A stretch of 45,149 nt of DNA from JANQGH01 sp039177555. Lineage in GTDB: Bacteria; Pseudomonadota; Alphaproteobacteria; DSM-16000; Inquilinaceae. The notes under the pieces are model-generated. The model did no database searches. It was not told the origin of the DNA and saw nothing but the letters and a program-made list of their open reading frames with translations. The DNA lies in the NCBI GenBank assembly GCA_039177555.1, contig JBCDFV010000033.1, forward strand, positions 1 through 45,149. The letters are read 5' to 3'. Shown piece by piece: positions 8,303 through 16,933 of this stretch; position 1 is the stretch's first letter, and each line of letters opens with the position of its first letter. The position numbers were made by a program, and so were the translations under genes.

Positions 8303-11059
8303 ATGGCGCGCAGAATGCTTGTCGACGCCACCCATGCGGAAGAAACCCGCGTGGTTGTGGTCAACGGCAATCGGCTTGAAGAGTTCGACTTCGAAACAGC
8401 GAGCAAGAAACAACTTAAGGGCAACATCTACCTTGCCCGCGTAACCAGGGTCGAACCGTCGCTGCAGGCGGCCTTCGTCGAATATGGCGGCAACCGCCAC
8501 GGCTTCCTGGCCTTTTCCGAAATCCACCCGGACTATTACCGCATCCCGATCGCCGATCGCGAAGCGCTGATCGAGCAGGATCAGGCCAAGTCCGGCGACG
8601 ACGCCGAGGATTCGGACGACGAGGCGAACGGCGAGGACGGGGCGGATCCGGTCGAAACCGTCGGCGGCGACGACGCCGACGAGGTGGTGGAGCGGCGCTC
8701 GACCAGGCCGCAACGCAGCTACAAGATCCAAGAGGTCATCAAGCGCCGGCAGGTGATGCTGGTCCAGGTGACGAAGGAGGAGCGCGGCAACAAGGGCGCG
8801 GCGCTGACCACCTATTTGTCGCTGGCCGGCCGTTACTGCGTTCTGATGCCCAACACGCCGCGCGGCGGCGGCATCAGCCGCAAGATCGTCAACCCGGCCG
8901 AACGCAAGAAGATGAAATCGATCCTGGAGGATCTGTTCGTGCCGCCGGGCATGGCCGTGATCCTTCGCACGGCCGGGGTGAAGCGGACCAAGGCGGAAAT
9001 CAAGCGCGATCTGGATTATCTGTTGCGGCTGTGGGAATCGATCCGCGAACGGACCCTGCAGTCGAACGCGCCCAGCATCATTCACGAAGAGGCTAACCTG
9101 ATCAAACGGGCGATCAGGGACCTGTACTCGCGCGATTTGGACGAGGTGCTGGTCGAGGGCGAGGGCGGCTACAAGACCGCCAAGGACTTCATGAAGATGC
9201 TGATGCCCAGCCACGCCAGGCGGGTCCAGACCTATAAGGAAGACCTGATTCCGCTCTATCACCGTTACCAGGTGGAATCGCAGATCGAGGCCCTGCACGA
9301 CTCCACGGTGCAGTTGCGCTCCGGCGGCTACATCGTGATCAATCCGACCGAGGCGCTGGTCGCCATCGACGTCAATTCCGGCCGATCGACGCGCGAACGC
9401 AACATCGAGGAGACGGCCTACAAGACCAACCTGGAGGCCGCCGACGAAGTTGGGCGACAATTGCGCCTGAGGGATCTGGCCGGCCTGATCGTGGTCGACT
9501 TCATCGACATGGAGGAAGACCGCCACAACCACGCGGTCGAACGGCGGCTGAAAGAGGCCATGAAGTCCGACCGCGCGCGCATTCAGCTGGGCAGAATATC
9601 GCCGTTCGGCCTGTTGGAACTGTCCAGACAGCGGCTGCGGCCCAGCCTGATCGAGGCCCATTTCGAGGTTTCGCCCTATTGCGGCGGCACCGGCATGATC
9701 CGCACGACAGAATCATCCGCGCTGCTGGTGCTGCGCGCCGTGGTCGAAGAGGGCATTCGCAAGCGCTCGGCCGGCCTGACGATTTCCGTGCCGACGAAGG
9801 TGGCGCTTTACATCCTGAACCAGAAGCGGGCGGCCTTGGCCGAGATCGAGGCGCGCTATGGCTTCGACGTGGCGATCGAGGCCGACGACAGCCTTCTGGT
9901 CCCGGGCTTTCGGCTGGAACGCAGCCGGGCACGGCCGGATAGTGACGCGGCTGCCCCGGTCGACGCCGACCGGGTCATGTCGGATGTCGACGCGGAGGCG
10001 AGCGAGTCCGACCGCGACGGCGAGCGGGACGGCGGCGCGGCCAAAGAGGATGAGGGGCGCGGCCGCCGGCGGCGCCGTTCACGCCGGCGCCGGCGTGATC
10101 AGGATGCCGACGGGGCGACCCAAGAGCAGGCCGCGGCCGATCAAGACGGCGCGACCCCAGAGGATCAGCCCACGGAACCCTCCGATGGGGAGGCGCCGGC
10201 CGCCCCGGTCGCCGCCGACGATGAGGATGATGACGGCCAAAGGCGCCGCCGGCGCGGCCGGCGCGGCGGGCGCAGTAGAAGCCGGCGCCGTTCGGACGAG
10301 GATCGCCCAGCGGAGGTCACAGAGGTCGCAGCGGGCGCCGATGGCGACGCGAGCGGCGAGGCAAGCAGCGAGCCGCCCGCCACGGTAGACTTCTTCGACG
10401 CCGACCCGCGCGAAAGCGATGGCCGCGACGACGACCCGCGCGATCAGGCCGAAGACCTGCCGGAGCCGGAGCATCGGGCGGCGCCGGACCAGGCCGAAGC
10501 CGAGGCCGAGGCCAAGCCAAAACGGCCCCGCCGCCGCCGGACCCGAAAGACCGAGGCGGCGCCGAGCGCCGAGGATCAACTGGCGGAAAGCCCCGCGGCC
10601 AGCGCGGCACCGGCCGAACAGGACGATACCGCGCCCGCCGAACCTGCGGTCGCAGTCGAAGATCCAGCGACACCGGACGGAGGGGGCCAGCCCGCGACCG
10701 AGGCGGCCGAGGAACCCAAGAAACCGGCCCGGCAACGGCGGACGAGAAAGCCGCGTGCCAGGAAGGAAGCGGCCGAGGTCGAGACCGCTGACGCTGAAGA
10801 GACTGTCGAGCAGGCCGACGGGAAGGCGGAGGGTTCGAACGTTCGAACCATTCCGATCGATGTCGGTGGCGGCGATGGGGCAAGCTCCGTTGAGGCCGAA
10901 GCGGAGGCCGCGCCGGAGCAGGACGAAAAACCCGACACACCGGCGAGCGACGGCAACGGGCAGGTAGAAGAGGAAAACCAGGCCGTCGCCGCGGCGCAGG
11001 TCGTCAACAAGCCGCCGGAGAAGCCCCGGCGCGGCTGGTGGCGGCGGGTGGTCAGCTAA
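8303..11059 (+). CDS. rne: Ribonuclease E
   Basis: 918 residues. This is the endonuclease that starts mRNA decay and processes stable RNAs, and it scaffolds the RNA degradosome. The S1 domain begins with GNIYLARVTRVEPSLQAAFV. It is interrupted by an acidic insert (about residues 93-130), common in alphaproteobacteria. The DNase-I-like catalytic core contains VAIDVNSGRST and GLIVVDFIDM with the metal-binding aspartates. The zinc-link normally read as CPxC is SPYCGGTG, so its first cysteine is a serine. From about residue 550 the protein is low-complexity, with alternating acidic Ala/Glu/Asp runs and arginine blocks (RRRRRSRRRRR and four more) that should bind RNA. The tail, RRGWWRRVVS, fits the GWW motif that binds PNPase in Caulobacter. 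It ends 3 bases from the convergent mtgA stop. Confidence 0.96.
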   Translation: MARRMLVDATHAEETRVVVVNGNRLEEFDFETASKKQLKGNIYLARVTRVEPSLQAAFVEYGGNRHGFLAFSEIHPDYYRIPIADREALIEQDQAKSGDDAEDSDDEANGEDGADPVETVGGDDADEVVERRSTRPQRSYKIQEVIKRRQVMLVQVTKEERGNKGAALTTYLSLAGRYCVLMPNTPRGGGISRKIVNPAERKKMKSILEDLFVPPGMAVILRTAGVKRTKAEIKRDLDYLLRLWESIRERTLQSNAPSIIHEEANLIKRAIRDLYSRDLDEVLVEGEGGYKTAKDFMKMLMPSHARRVQTYKEDLIPLYHRYQVESQIEALHDSTVQLRSGGYIVINPTEALVAIDVNSGRSTRERNIEETAYKTNLEAADEVGRQLRLRDLAGLIVVDFIDMEEDRHNHAVERRLKEAMKSDRARIQLGRISPFGLLELSRQRLRPSLIEAHFEVSPYCGGTGMIRTTESSALLVLRAVVEEGIRKRSAGLTISVPTKVALYILNQKRAALAEIEARYGFDVAIEADDSLLVPGFRLERSRARPDSDAAAPVDADRVMSDVDAEASESDRDGERDGGAAKEDEGRGRRRRRSRRRRRDQDADGATQEQAAADQDGATPEDQPTEPSDGEAPAAPVAADDEDDDGQRRRRRGRRGGRSRSRRRSDEDRPAEVTEVAAGADGDASGEASSEPPATVDFFDADPRESDGRDDDPRDQAEDLPEPEHRAAPDQAEAEAEAKPKRPRRRRTRKTEAAPSAEDQLAESPAASAAPAEQDDTAPAEPAVAVEDPATPDGGGQPATEAAEEPKKPARQRRTRKPRARKEAAEVETADAEETVEQADGKAEGSNVRTIPIDVGGGDGASSVEAEAEAAPEQDEKPDTPASDGNGQVEEENQAVAAAQVVNKPPEKPRRGWWRRVVS

Positions 11060-11062
11060 CTC

Positions 11063-11776
11063 TTAGCGCTGAAGGATGCAGTCGGTCAGCGGCCCAAGCT
11101 GGCCCATGCGCCGTTGGATCGTGCCGGCATACCCAGACACATAGGAACTGGGATTGCCGGCCGACCGGCTGCGCGGTGCGGGAAGAATGGCGGCCAGCAG
11201 GGACGCCTGGCGCGTGTTCAGGTTCTCCGCCTCGACGCCGAAATAGTGCCGCGCGGCCGCCCCGACGCCGTATATGCCGGGCCCCCACTCCGCGATGTTC
11301 AGGTAGATCTCCATAATCCGCCATTTGGGCAGCAGTAGTTCGACGATGCTGGTGAAGTAGACTTCAACGGCTTTGCGCGCGAACCCGCCACCCGGCCAGA
11401 GATAAAGGTTGCGGGCGACCTGCATCGACACCGTGCTGGCGCCGCGCAGCCGTCCGCCCTCGCGCCAGGTGGTCCAGGCCTCGGCAACCTGGTCCCAGTC
11501 ATACCCCCGGTTTTCGCAGAACAGATTGTCCTCTGCCGCGATCACGGCGATGCCCACCGTCTCCGCCACGGCGTTGAGCGGAACCCAATCGCGCTGCCAG
11601 CCCTCGCCCTCAACCAGACGGATGGCCATCAGCGGCGTCGCCGGCACGGGCACCACGCGATAGACCAGCGTCAAGGCCACGGGCACGACGATCAGCAGCA
11701 CGATCAGCACCTTCGCCGCTCGCTTGGCCAATCGGGCCAGGCGAACCCGCCGAAGAGACGACCACACGCGCCGCAC
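11063..11776 (-). CDS. mtgA: Monofunctional peptidoglycan glycosyltransferase
   Basis: 237 residues, starting at GTG with AAGGGG upstream. It extends glycan strands from lipid II without transpeptidase activity. One N-terminal transmembrane helix (about residues 22-42, VLIVLLIVVPVALTLVYRVV) anchors a GT51 domain. Catalytic Glu lies in AVIAAEDNLFCENRGYDW, followed by GASTVSMQVARNLYLW, KWRIMEIYLNIAEWGPGIYG and QASLLAAILPAP. It is the last gene of a minus-strand operon, 9 bases after the aminotransferase stop. Its stop lies 3 bases from the stop of convergent rne, leaving no room for separate terminators. Confidence 0.95.
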   Translation of the reverse strand: MRRVWSSLRRVRLARLAKRAAKVLIVLLIVVPVALTLVYRVVPVPATPLMAIRLVEGEGWQRDWVPLNAVAETVGIAVIAAEDNLFCENRGYDWDQVAEAWTTWREGGRLRGASTVSMQVARNLYLWPGGGFARKAVEVYFTSIVELLLPKWRIMEIYLNIAEWGPGIYGVGAAARHYFGVEAENLNTRQASLLAAILPAPRSRSAGNPSSYVSGYAGTIQRRMGQLGPLTDCILQR

Positions 11777-11785
11777 GCGAACCCC

Positions 11786-12934
11786 TTAGGTTAGCCAGCG
11801 CCGCAGCCGGTCGGACGCCTCGGCCATCGTCTCCGTGGCGCCGGAAAAGGAAAAGCGCATGGTGTGCGCCCCTCTGGCCGGGTCGAAATCGGGCCCGGGC
11901 GTAGCGGCGATACCTGTTTCCTTAAGCATGCGTTGGCAAAAGGCCACGCTGTCATTGGTCAGGCGGCCGATATCGGCGTAGAGATAAAAGGCGCCGTCCG
12001 ACTGGGCCAAACGGTCGAAACCGGCCTTGGGAAGGCCGTCCAGCAGCAAGCGGCGGTTCGCCGCATAGCGCGCAACGTTGGCGTCAAGCTCGTCGCCGCA
12101 ATCGAACGCGGCCATCGCGGCCCGCTGCGACAGGGCCGAGGGCGAGATGAAGAAGTTCTGCGCCAGGCATTCGACCGGCCGCACCAGTTCCTCCGGCAGA
12201 ACCATCCAGCCCAGGCGCCAACCGGTCATGGAGTAGTATTTGGAAAAGCTGTTGATGATGATCGCATCGTCGGTCAGCGACAGCGCGGTCGTCTCGGCCA
12301 TGCCATAGCTGATGCCGTGATAGATCTCGTCGGAGATCAGGCGAATGCCGTGCCTGCCGCAATAGTCGGCGAGATCGGCAAACGCGTCGCGATCCAGCAT
12401 GGTGCCCGTCGGATTCGAGGGGCTGGCGACAATCAGACCGTCGACCGGGCGGTCCAGCCGGTCCAAATGGTCAGGCGACGGCTGAAACCGCGTTTCGGCG
12501 CCGGTCGGCACCTCGACCACCTCGATGCCCAGCGCACTCAAGATATTGCGATAGGCGGGATAGCCCGGCGCCCCCAGCGCGACCCGGTCGCCGACATCGA
12601 ACGCGGAGAGAAAGGCCAGCAGGAAGCCGCCCGAAGACCCGGCGGTGACGGCAATGCGATCGGCCGAGACCGGCTGGCCGTAGTGATCGGCATAGTGCTG
12701 CGACAGGCGCCGGCGCAGTTCGGGCAGGCCCAACGCCAGCGTGTAGCCCAACACCTCGCTCTCCAGTGCCAGCTGCGCGGCCTCGACCACGCCGCGCGGC
12801 GCCGATGTGCTGGGCTGGCCGACCTCTAAATGCAGCACGTCGCCATGGCTTTGCGCCCGCTCCGCCGCGGCCGTCATCACGTCCATGACGATGAAGGGCG
12901 GGACCTGCCCCCGCCGCGCAACCTTCAGGGTCAC
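11786..12934 (-). CDS. PLP-dependent aminotransferase, class I/II
   Basis: 382 residues from a GTG at 12934 that overlaps the previous stop as GTGA, a sign of translational coupling. Upstream in-frame sequence is not homologous. Fold-type I aminotransferase: VTAGSSGGFLLAFLSAF binds the cofactor phosphate, SPSNPTGTM is the substrate-binding loop, ISDEIYHGISYG has the Asp/Tyr pair, and NSFSKYYSMTGWRLGW holds the PLP lysine. The C-terminal MRFSFSG has the carboxylate-binding Arg. It resembles the AspC/alanine-transaminase-like group in alphaproteobacteria; the exact amino donor cannot be told. The partners (a GGT-like lipoprotein and mtgA) hint at a cell-wall or glutamate connection, but that is weak. 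Confidence 0.88.
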   Translation of the reverse strand: MTLKVARRGQVPPFIVMDVMTAAAERAQSHGDVLHLEVGQPSTSAPRGVVEAAQLALESEVLGYTLALGLPELRRRLSQHYADHYGQPVSADRIAVTAGSSGGFLLAFLSAFDVGDRVALGAPGYPAYRNILSALGIEVVEVPTGAETRFQPSPDHLDRLDRPVDGLIVASPSNPTGTMLDRDAFADLADYCGRHGIRLISDEIYHGISYGMAETTALSLTDDAIIINSFSKYYSMTGWRLGWMVLPEELVRPVECLAQNFFISPSALSQRAAMAAFDCGDELDANVARYAANRRLLLDGLPKAGFDRLAQSDGAFYLYADIGRLTNDSVAFCQRMLKETGIAATPGPDFDPARGAHTMRFSFSGATETMAEASDRLRRWLT

Positions 12935-14067
12935 TGCAGCAGGGTCTCCGTCACCAGGCCATACCCGCCAAAGCGCGGATCGGCAGCGCCCCGGCACTGC
13001 AGTTCCGACCCGCGGTTCCAGGCACAGATCAGCCCGGTCAGCCGGCTGGAGGCCGGGATCGTATCGGTCGCCAGGCCGCCGGCGGCCGCCGTTTCCACCG
13101 TGCCGCCGAACACCGTTGCCGCCTCGGTCGATCCCAACATATCGATCGGCACGGCGACCGGTTCGTTGTAGTGAATGGCGATCGACGGCAGGTCCGGCGT
13201 CGGCCCGCCAATGGGAATGCCCGTGTCGCCCGCCGTGGCGCCGCCCTGCACCGGGCTGAAGCCGAAGCCGCACGCCACCGCCATATCGTCCCCGGACAAC
13301 GCCACCGCGACCAGGCCCTCACCGGCCGGCCGGCCGGCCGGCAGGGGCTGACCGGCGGACGCCGCCTGAAACGCCTCGACCAGCCGAATGCCGCGCCCGC
13401 CCAATGCCGGGCCGAAGGCGACGAGATTGTTACCAAACGGCGCGGTCGCCGGCTCCTCCCACGCGATGCGCGATGCCCTGATCTGATCGAAGCTGAGCGG
13501 CAAGCCGCGCGCCTGAGCACCTTCAGCGTAGCTTCGGCCAAGCGGACCCTCATAGAAGGCCTGGACGCCCCCAACCCTGATCGCGGCCATGCTGTCGGCC
13601 AGCGCCAGCCGCTCGCCAGCGGTACGGCCGGCCGAGTCCGTGCCCGGGGGCGCGATGCGCAGGCTGGTTTCGGCGATCGCCACCATCTCCGACCAGCGCA
13701 ACTGGCCATAATCGGCATGGATGGCCGACAGGCCGCGCAGGAAAGCAGGGACGGCCGCGCCGCCGCCCGCCGGCTCGGCCGGGAAGTCGATCAGGCGAAC
13801 GATCTTCTCCTCTGGATCGAACACCAGGCAGGTGCCGCCGCCGGCAATGCCGACCGCGTCGGGCCGCGTCACCGCCATCATCATGGCCATGGCAACGACC
13901 GCATCGGCGGCGGAACCGTTGCCGTCCAGCACTTCCAAACCCACTTCTGTCGCCTGGGCCACGTCGGAGGCCGCGCCGATGCGCACGACCAAATCGCTCT
14001 CGCGCACGATCGCCACGCAGCCGACCAGGACGGCGGTCACAGCAAAAATGCCGGCAACGCGGCACAA
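12931..14067 (-). CDS. Gamma-glutamyltransferase-like lipoprotein lacking the catalytic threonine
   Basis: About 378 residues if started at TTG 14067, which yields a short lipoprotein signal with lipobox VLVGC; the start is uncertain. The N-terminal half is clearly of the gamma-glutamyltranspeptidase family: ATEVGLEVLDGNGSAADAVV, GIAGGGTCLVFDPEE, VPAFLRGLSAIHADYGQL. Family members are about 550 residues and self-cleave before a threonine in a TTH or TSH motif. Here the corresponding place reads AGEGLVAVALSGDDMAV, without Thr, and the small-subunit part is short. It therefore looks like a membrane-anchored, non-cleaving relative whose function cannot be inferred. It opens the operon with the aminotransferase and mtgA, 46 bases from the divergent M48 protease gene. 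Confidence 0.72.
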   Translation of the reverse strand: MCRVAGIFAVTAVLVGCVAIVRESDLVVRIGAASDVAQATEVGLEVLDGNGSAADAVVAMAMMMAVTRPDAVGIAGGGTCLVFDPEEKIVRLIDFPAEPAGGGAAVPAFLRGLSAIHADYGQLRWSEMVAIAETSLRIAPPGTDSAGRTAGERLALADSMAAIRVGGVQAFYEGPLGRSYAEGAQARGLPLSFDQIRASRIAWEEPATAPFGNNLVAFGPALGGRGIRLVEAFQAASAGQPLPAGRPAGEGLVAVALSGDDMAVACGFGFSPVQGGATAGDTGIPIGGPTPDLPSIAIHYNEPVAVPIDMLGSTEAATVFGGTVETAAAGGLATDTIPASSRLTGLICAWNRGSELQCRGAADPRFGGYGLVTETLLQ

Positions 14068-14113
14068 TTGTCGCGTATGATGTGACCATCGGGTCCAAGC
14101 TGACGAGGTTGGC

Positions 14114-15454
14114 GTGCGCGCGTTCATTCGACTTCTCTTGGTTTTTTGCTTCGTTGCTGGCGGTACCGTATCGGACGCCTTTGGACAAGGCCGGATCTCA
14201 TTCATCCGAGATACGGAGATTGAGACTATCATCCGGGACATGGCCCGGCCAATCTTCCAGGCGGCCGGCCTCAGCCCCAGCGCGGTCAATATCTATCTGG
14301 TCAATGACAGCGACCTGAACGCGTTTGTCGCCGGCGGCCAGAACCTGTTTCTCAACACCGGACTGATCGCGCGGACCCAAAACCCCGGCGAACTGCTGGG
14401 CGTTATCGCGCACGAGGCCGGCCACATCGCCGGCGGCCACATCGCGCGCGGCCAGGAACAGATCGAACGCGCCCGCCAACTGGCCATCCTGACCAGCCTG
14501 CTCGGGATCGCGGCGGCGGCGGCCGGCGGCAGCGATGTCGGCGCCGCGACCGCGCTCGGTGGTCAGTCGATGGCGATGAACTCGATGCTGGGCTACAGCC
14601 GGACCATGGAAAGTGCCGCCGACCAGGCAGCGCTGCGCTATATGGACCAGGCGGGCTTTTCGTCAGAAGGCCTGTTGTCGTTTCTCGAAACCCTGCAGGA
14701 CCAGGAGCTGGTGCCCTCCAGCCGCCAGTCGGAATATCTGCGCACTCACCCACTGACCTTCGACCGCATCGATACGGTGCGCAACCATGTCGCCCGCTCA
14801 AGCCTGACGGGCCGCGAGTTCTCGCCCCAGGTTTGGGCCGATTTCGATCGCCTGCGGGCCAAGCTGATCGGTTTTCAGCAACCGACGCTCGCCCTGCAGC
14901 TATACCCCTCGGGTTCACCCGGCATCGCCGACCGCTATGGCCGCGCCATCGCGCTCTACCGGACCGGCCAGCTTGGCCAGGCGACCGGGATCATGAACCA
15001 GTTGATCGCGGCCGAACCGTCCAACCCGTATTTTCAGGAACTGATGGGCCAGATCCTGTTCGAAAACGGGCGTATTCAGGAGTCGCGACCGTATTATGAG
15101 CGGGCCAACCAGCTTCTGCCTGGCCAGCCCTTGATCCAGGTGGCCCTGGCGCGGGTGCTGATCGAAACCGGCGGCGAGGCGAACCTGCAAACCGCCGTCG
15201 ATCAGCTTGCGTCCGCCGTTCAACGGCCGGGCGGCCGCTCGCCCTTCGCCTTCCGCCTGCTGGCGACCGCCTATGGCAGGCTGAACAATATGGGCATGAT
15301 GGCGTTGTCACTGGCCGAGGAGGCACTGGCCCTGGGCGACGCCCAGATGGCCAACCAGCAGGTCGCCCGTGCCCTGCAATCCTTGCCGAACGGTTCGCCG
15401 GGCCATCTGAGGGCCCTCGACGTCCAGCGCGAGGCGGAGCGTTTGAATAGATAG
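14114..15454 (+). CDS. M48 family metalloprotease with C-terminal TPR region (BepA-like)
   Basis: 446 residues, GTG start, with a signal peptide (IRLLLVFCFVAGGTVSDAFG). Periplasmic zinc protease of the BepA/YfgC type, which in Enterobacteria degrades or matures outer-membrane proteins such as LptD. The zinc site is HEAGHIAGGH at residues 100-104 onward. The third ligand is likely the Glu in TMESAADQAAL. NAFVAGGQNLFLNTGL and YLRTHPLTFDRID are typical family blocks. From about residue 255 there are helical TPR-like repeats (AIALYRTGQLGQATGIMNQL, QELMGQILFENGRIQES). It is followed after 115 bases by a DsbA-like gene, consistent with an envelope-quality-control setting. It diverges from the GGT-like gene. 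Confidence 0.9.
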   Translation: MRAFIRLLLVFCFVAGGTVSDAFGQGRISFIRDTEIETIIRDMARPIFQAAGLSPSAVNIYLVNDSDLNAFVAGGQNLFLNTGLIARTQNPGELLGVIAHEAGHIAGGHIARGQEQIERARQLAILTSLLGIAAAAAGGSDVGAATALGGQSMAMNSMLGYSRTMESAADQAALRYMDQAGFSSEGLLSFLETLQDQELVPSSRQSEYLRTHPLTFDRIDTVRNHVARSSLTGREFSPQVWADFDRLRAKLIGFQQPTLALQLYPSGSPGIADRYGRAIALYRTGQLGQATGIMNQLIAAEPSNPYFQELMGQILFENGRIQESRPYYERANQLLPGQPLIQVALARVLIETGGEANLQTAVDQLASAVQRPGGRSPFAFRLLATAYGRLNNMGMMALSLAEEALALGDAQMANQQVARALQSLPNGSPGHLRALDVQREAERLNR

Positions 15455-15569
15455 GGTACCGCCGCCCTTCTGCGCCCACGTGGATTTGAAGCGCGCCAGC
15501 TTGACGGCGCCTTACCCGCGCCATCATATGCCGGCACATGATTCGTGACGCCCACTGAAAGGACCGACG

Positions 15570-16307
15570 ATGCTGCGTCGTCTGCTTGTTCCCGCCACTG
15601 CCATCGTGCTGGCCCTGTCCACGGCACCCGCCGCGATGGCCCAATTCGACAACGCGGAGGAGGACGCCATCCGGTTGATCATCCGCGATTACCTGATCGA
15701 AAACCCCGAAGTCCTGATCGAGGCCCTGCAGATCTATCAGGTTGAGCAGGAACAGGCCGACGCCCGCGCCCAGCAGGACGCGGTCGCCAACCTTGGCGAG
15801 CGCCTGTTCGAAAGCAACGCCCCGTCGATCGGGCCGGAAGACGCCAGCGTCACGCTGGTTGAGTTCTTCGACTACAATTGCGGCTTCTGCAAGCGCGCGC
15901 TGGACGATGTGCAGGCCCTGTCGGAAACCGACGACGATCTGCGCATCGTGTTCCTGGAAATCCCGATCCTGGGGCCGAGTTCGCTGACCGCCGCGCGCGC
16001 CGCCCTGGCGTCACGCGAGCAGGGGCTGTACCTGGAATACCACATGGCCCTGATGTCGCATCGCGGCACGCATACCGACGATTCGATCTTCGCCATCGCC
16101 GAGGAGGTCGGCCTGGATGTCGACCAGCTTCGCGTCGACATGGAATCGGAGGCCGTGGCGCAGGAAATCTCGGACAACCTGCAACTCGCCGAAACGATCG
16201 GCGTGCGCGGCACGCCGGCCTTCGTGGTCGGCGAGCGGGTCATCCCCGGCGCCGTCGGACTGGCCGCCCTGGAGGACGCCATCGAGCAAGCGCGGCAGGA
16301 GAGCTGA
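15570..16307 (+). CDS. DsbA family thiol-disulfide oxidoreductase
   Basis: 245 residues with a clear signal peptide (LLVPATAIVLALSTAPAAMA, cleavage after about residue 24). A helical N-terminal region precedes the thioredoxin fold. The active site is CGFC at residues 104-107 in VEFFDYNCGFCKRA, and the cis-proline loop is RGTPAFVVG. It belongs to the DsbA/ScsC-like group with an N-terminal extension (IRDYLIENPEVLIEALQIYQ), which in relatives mediates oligomerisation and disulfide isomerase activity. It acts in the periplasm. ATG is preceded by GAAAGGA. It lies between the M48 protease and the metal-transport pair. Confidence 0.9.
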   Translation: MLRRLLVPATAIVLALSTAPAAMAQFDNAEEDAIRLIIRDYLIENPEVLIEALQIYQVEQEQADARAQQDAVANLGERLFESNAPSIGPEDASVTLVEFFDYNCGFCKRALDDVQALSETDDDLRIVFLEIPILGPSSLTAARAALASREQGLYLEYHMALMSHRGTHTDDSIFAIAEEVGLDVDQLRVDMESEAVAQEISDNLQLAETIGVRGTPAFVVGERVIPGAVGLAALEDAIEQARQES

Positions 16308-16339
16308 CCGGTTTGAACGCGCGGGGGAAGTCACATCCG

Positions 16340-16933
16340 ATGCGGCCCAGGATGGCAGGCGCGGGCGTGGTCCTGGCGGCCGGCATTGGGCTGTCTTCGA
16401 GCGCGGGCGCCCACCCCCATGTGTTCGTCGATACCGGCTTCGTGCCGGTTTTCGAGGATGACAGGCTGGTCGGCGTGGAGACCTCCTGGCGCTTCGACCC
16501 GATCTATTCGGACGTCGTGCTTTCCGACTTTGACCGCGATGGCGACGGCGCCCTGAACGCGGACGAACGATCGGCCCTGGTCGGGGTCTTTTTCGCCGAG
16601 TTGGGCGACTATGGCTATTTCACGAGGGTCGGCATCGATGGCGAGTGGCACCAATCCGGCATCGCCAGCGATTTCTGGGTCGGCGCCGAGGGCGGGATCC
16701 TGAGCGCCGGCTTCACCCTGCGGACCGATCTGCCGGTCGCCGACACCGTGGAGTTTGTGCCGTTCGACGAAGAGCATTTCATCGCCTTCCAGATCGCCAA
16801 CGACACTGTGATCGAGGCACAAGCGTCGACCACCTGGGCGTGCGAGGCACGCCGCTACGATCTGGTTTCCTGGTATTTCGGGCCCGTCACCGGCCATGGC
16901 ATGGCATGCGAAAGGGCCGGAGGCACGTCTTGA
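16340..16933 (+). CDS. DUF1007 family periplasmic protein with EF-hand-like loop
   Basis: 197 residues from the ATG at 16340. Signal peptide MAGAGVVLAAGIGLSSSAGA is followed directly by HPHVFVD, the metal-binding-looking start of mature DUF1007 proteins. A calcium-binding-type loop, DFDRDGDGALNADE, fits the EF-hand pattern DxDxDGxLxxxE. The rest is predicted beta-rich. DUF1007 genes are commonly paired with NiCoT/RcnA-type transporters, as here, where the stop overlaps the next start (TTGA). A role in handing divalent metal to or from the transporter is plausible but unproven. Confidence 0.85.
   Translation: MRPRMAGAGVVLAAGIGLSSSAGAHPHVFVDTGFVPVFEDDRLVGVETSWRFDPIYSDVVLSDFDRDGDGALNADERSALVGVFFAELGDYGYFTRVGIDGEWHQSGIASDFWVGAEGGILSAGFTLRTDLPVADTVEFVPFDEEHFIAFQIANDTVIEAQASTTWACEARRYDLVSWYFGPVTGHGMACERAGGTS

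Noticed and set aside
7805..9661. 618-codon open frame on the minus strand opposite rne
   Set aside because: It lies largely over the RNase E catalytic core in antisense. Its translation has no domain and reflects the GC-rich codon pattern of rne.
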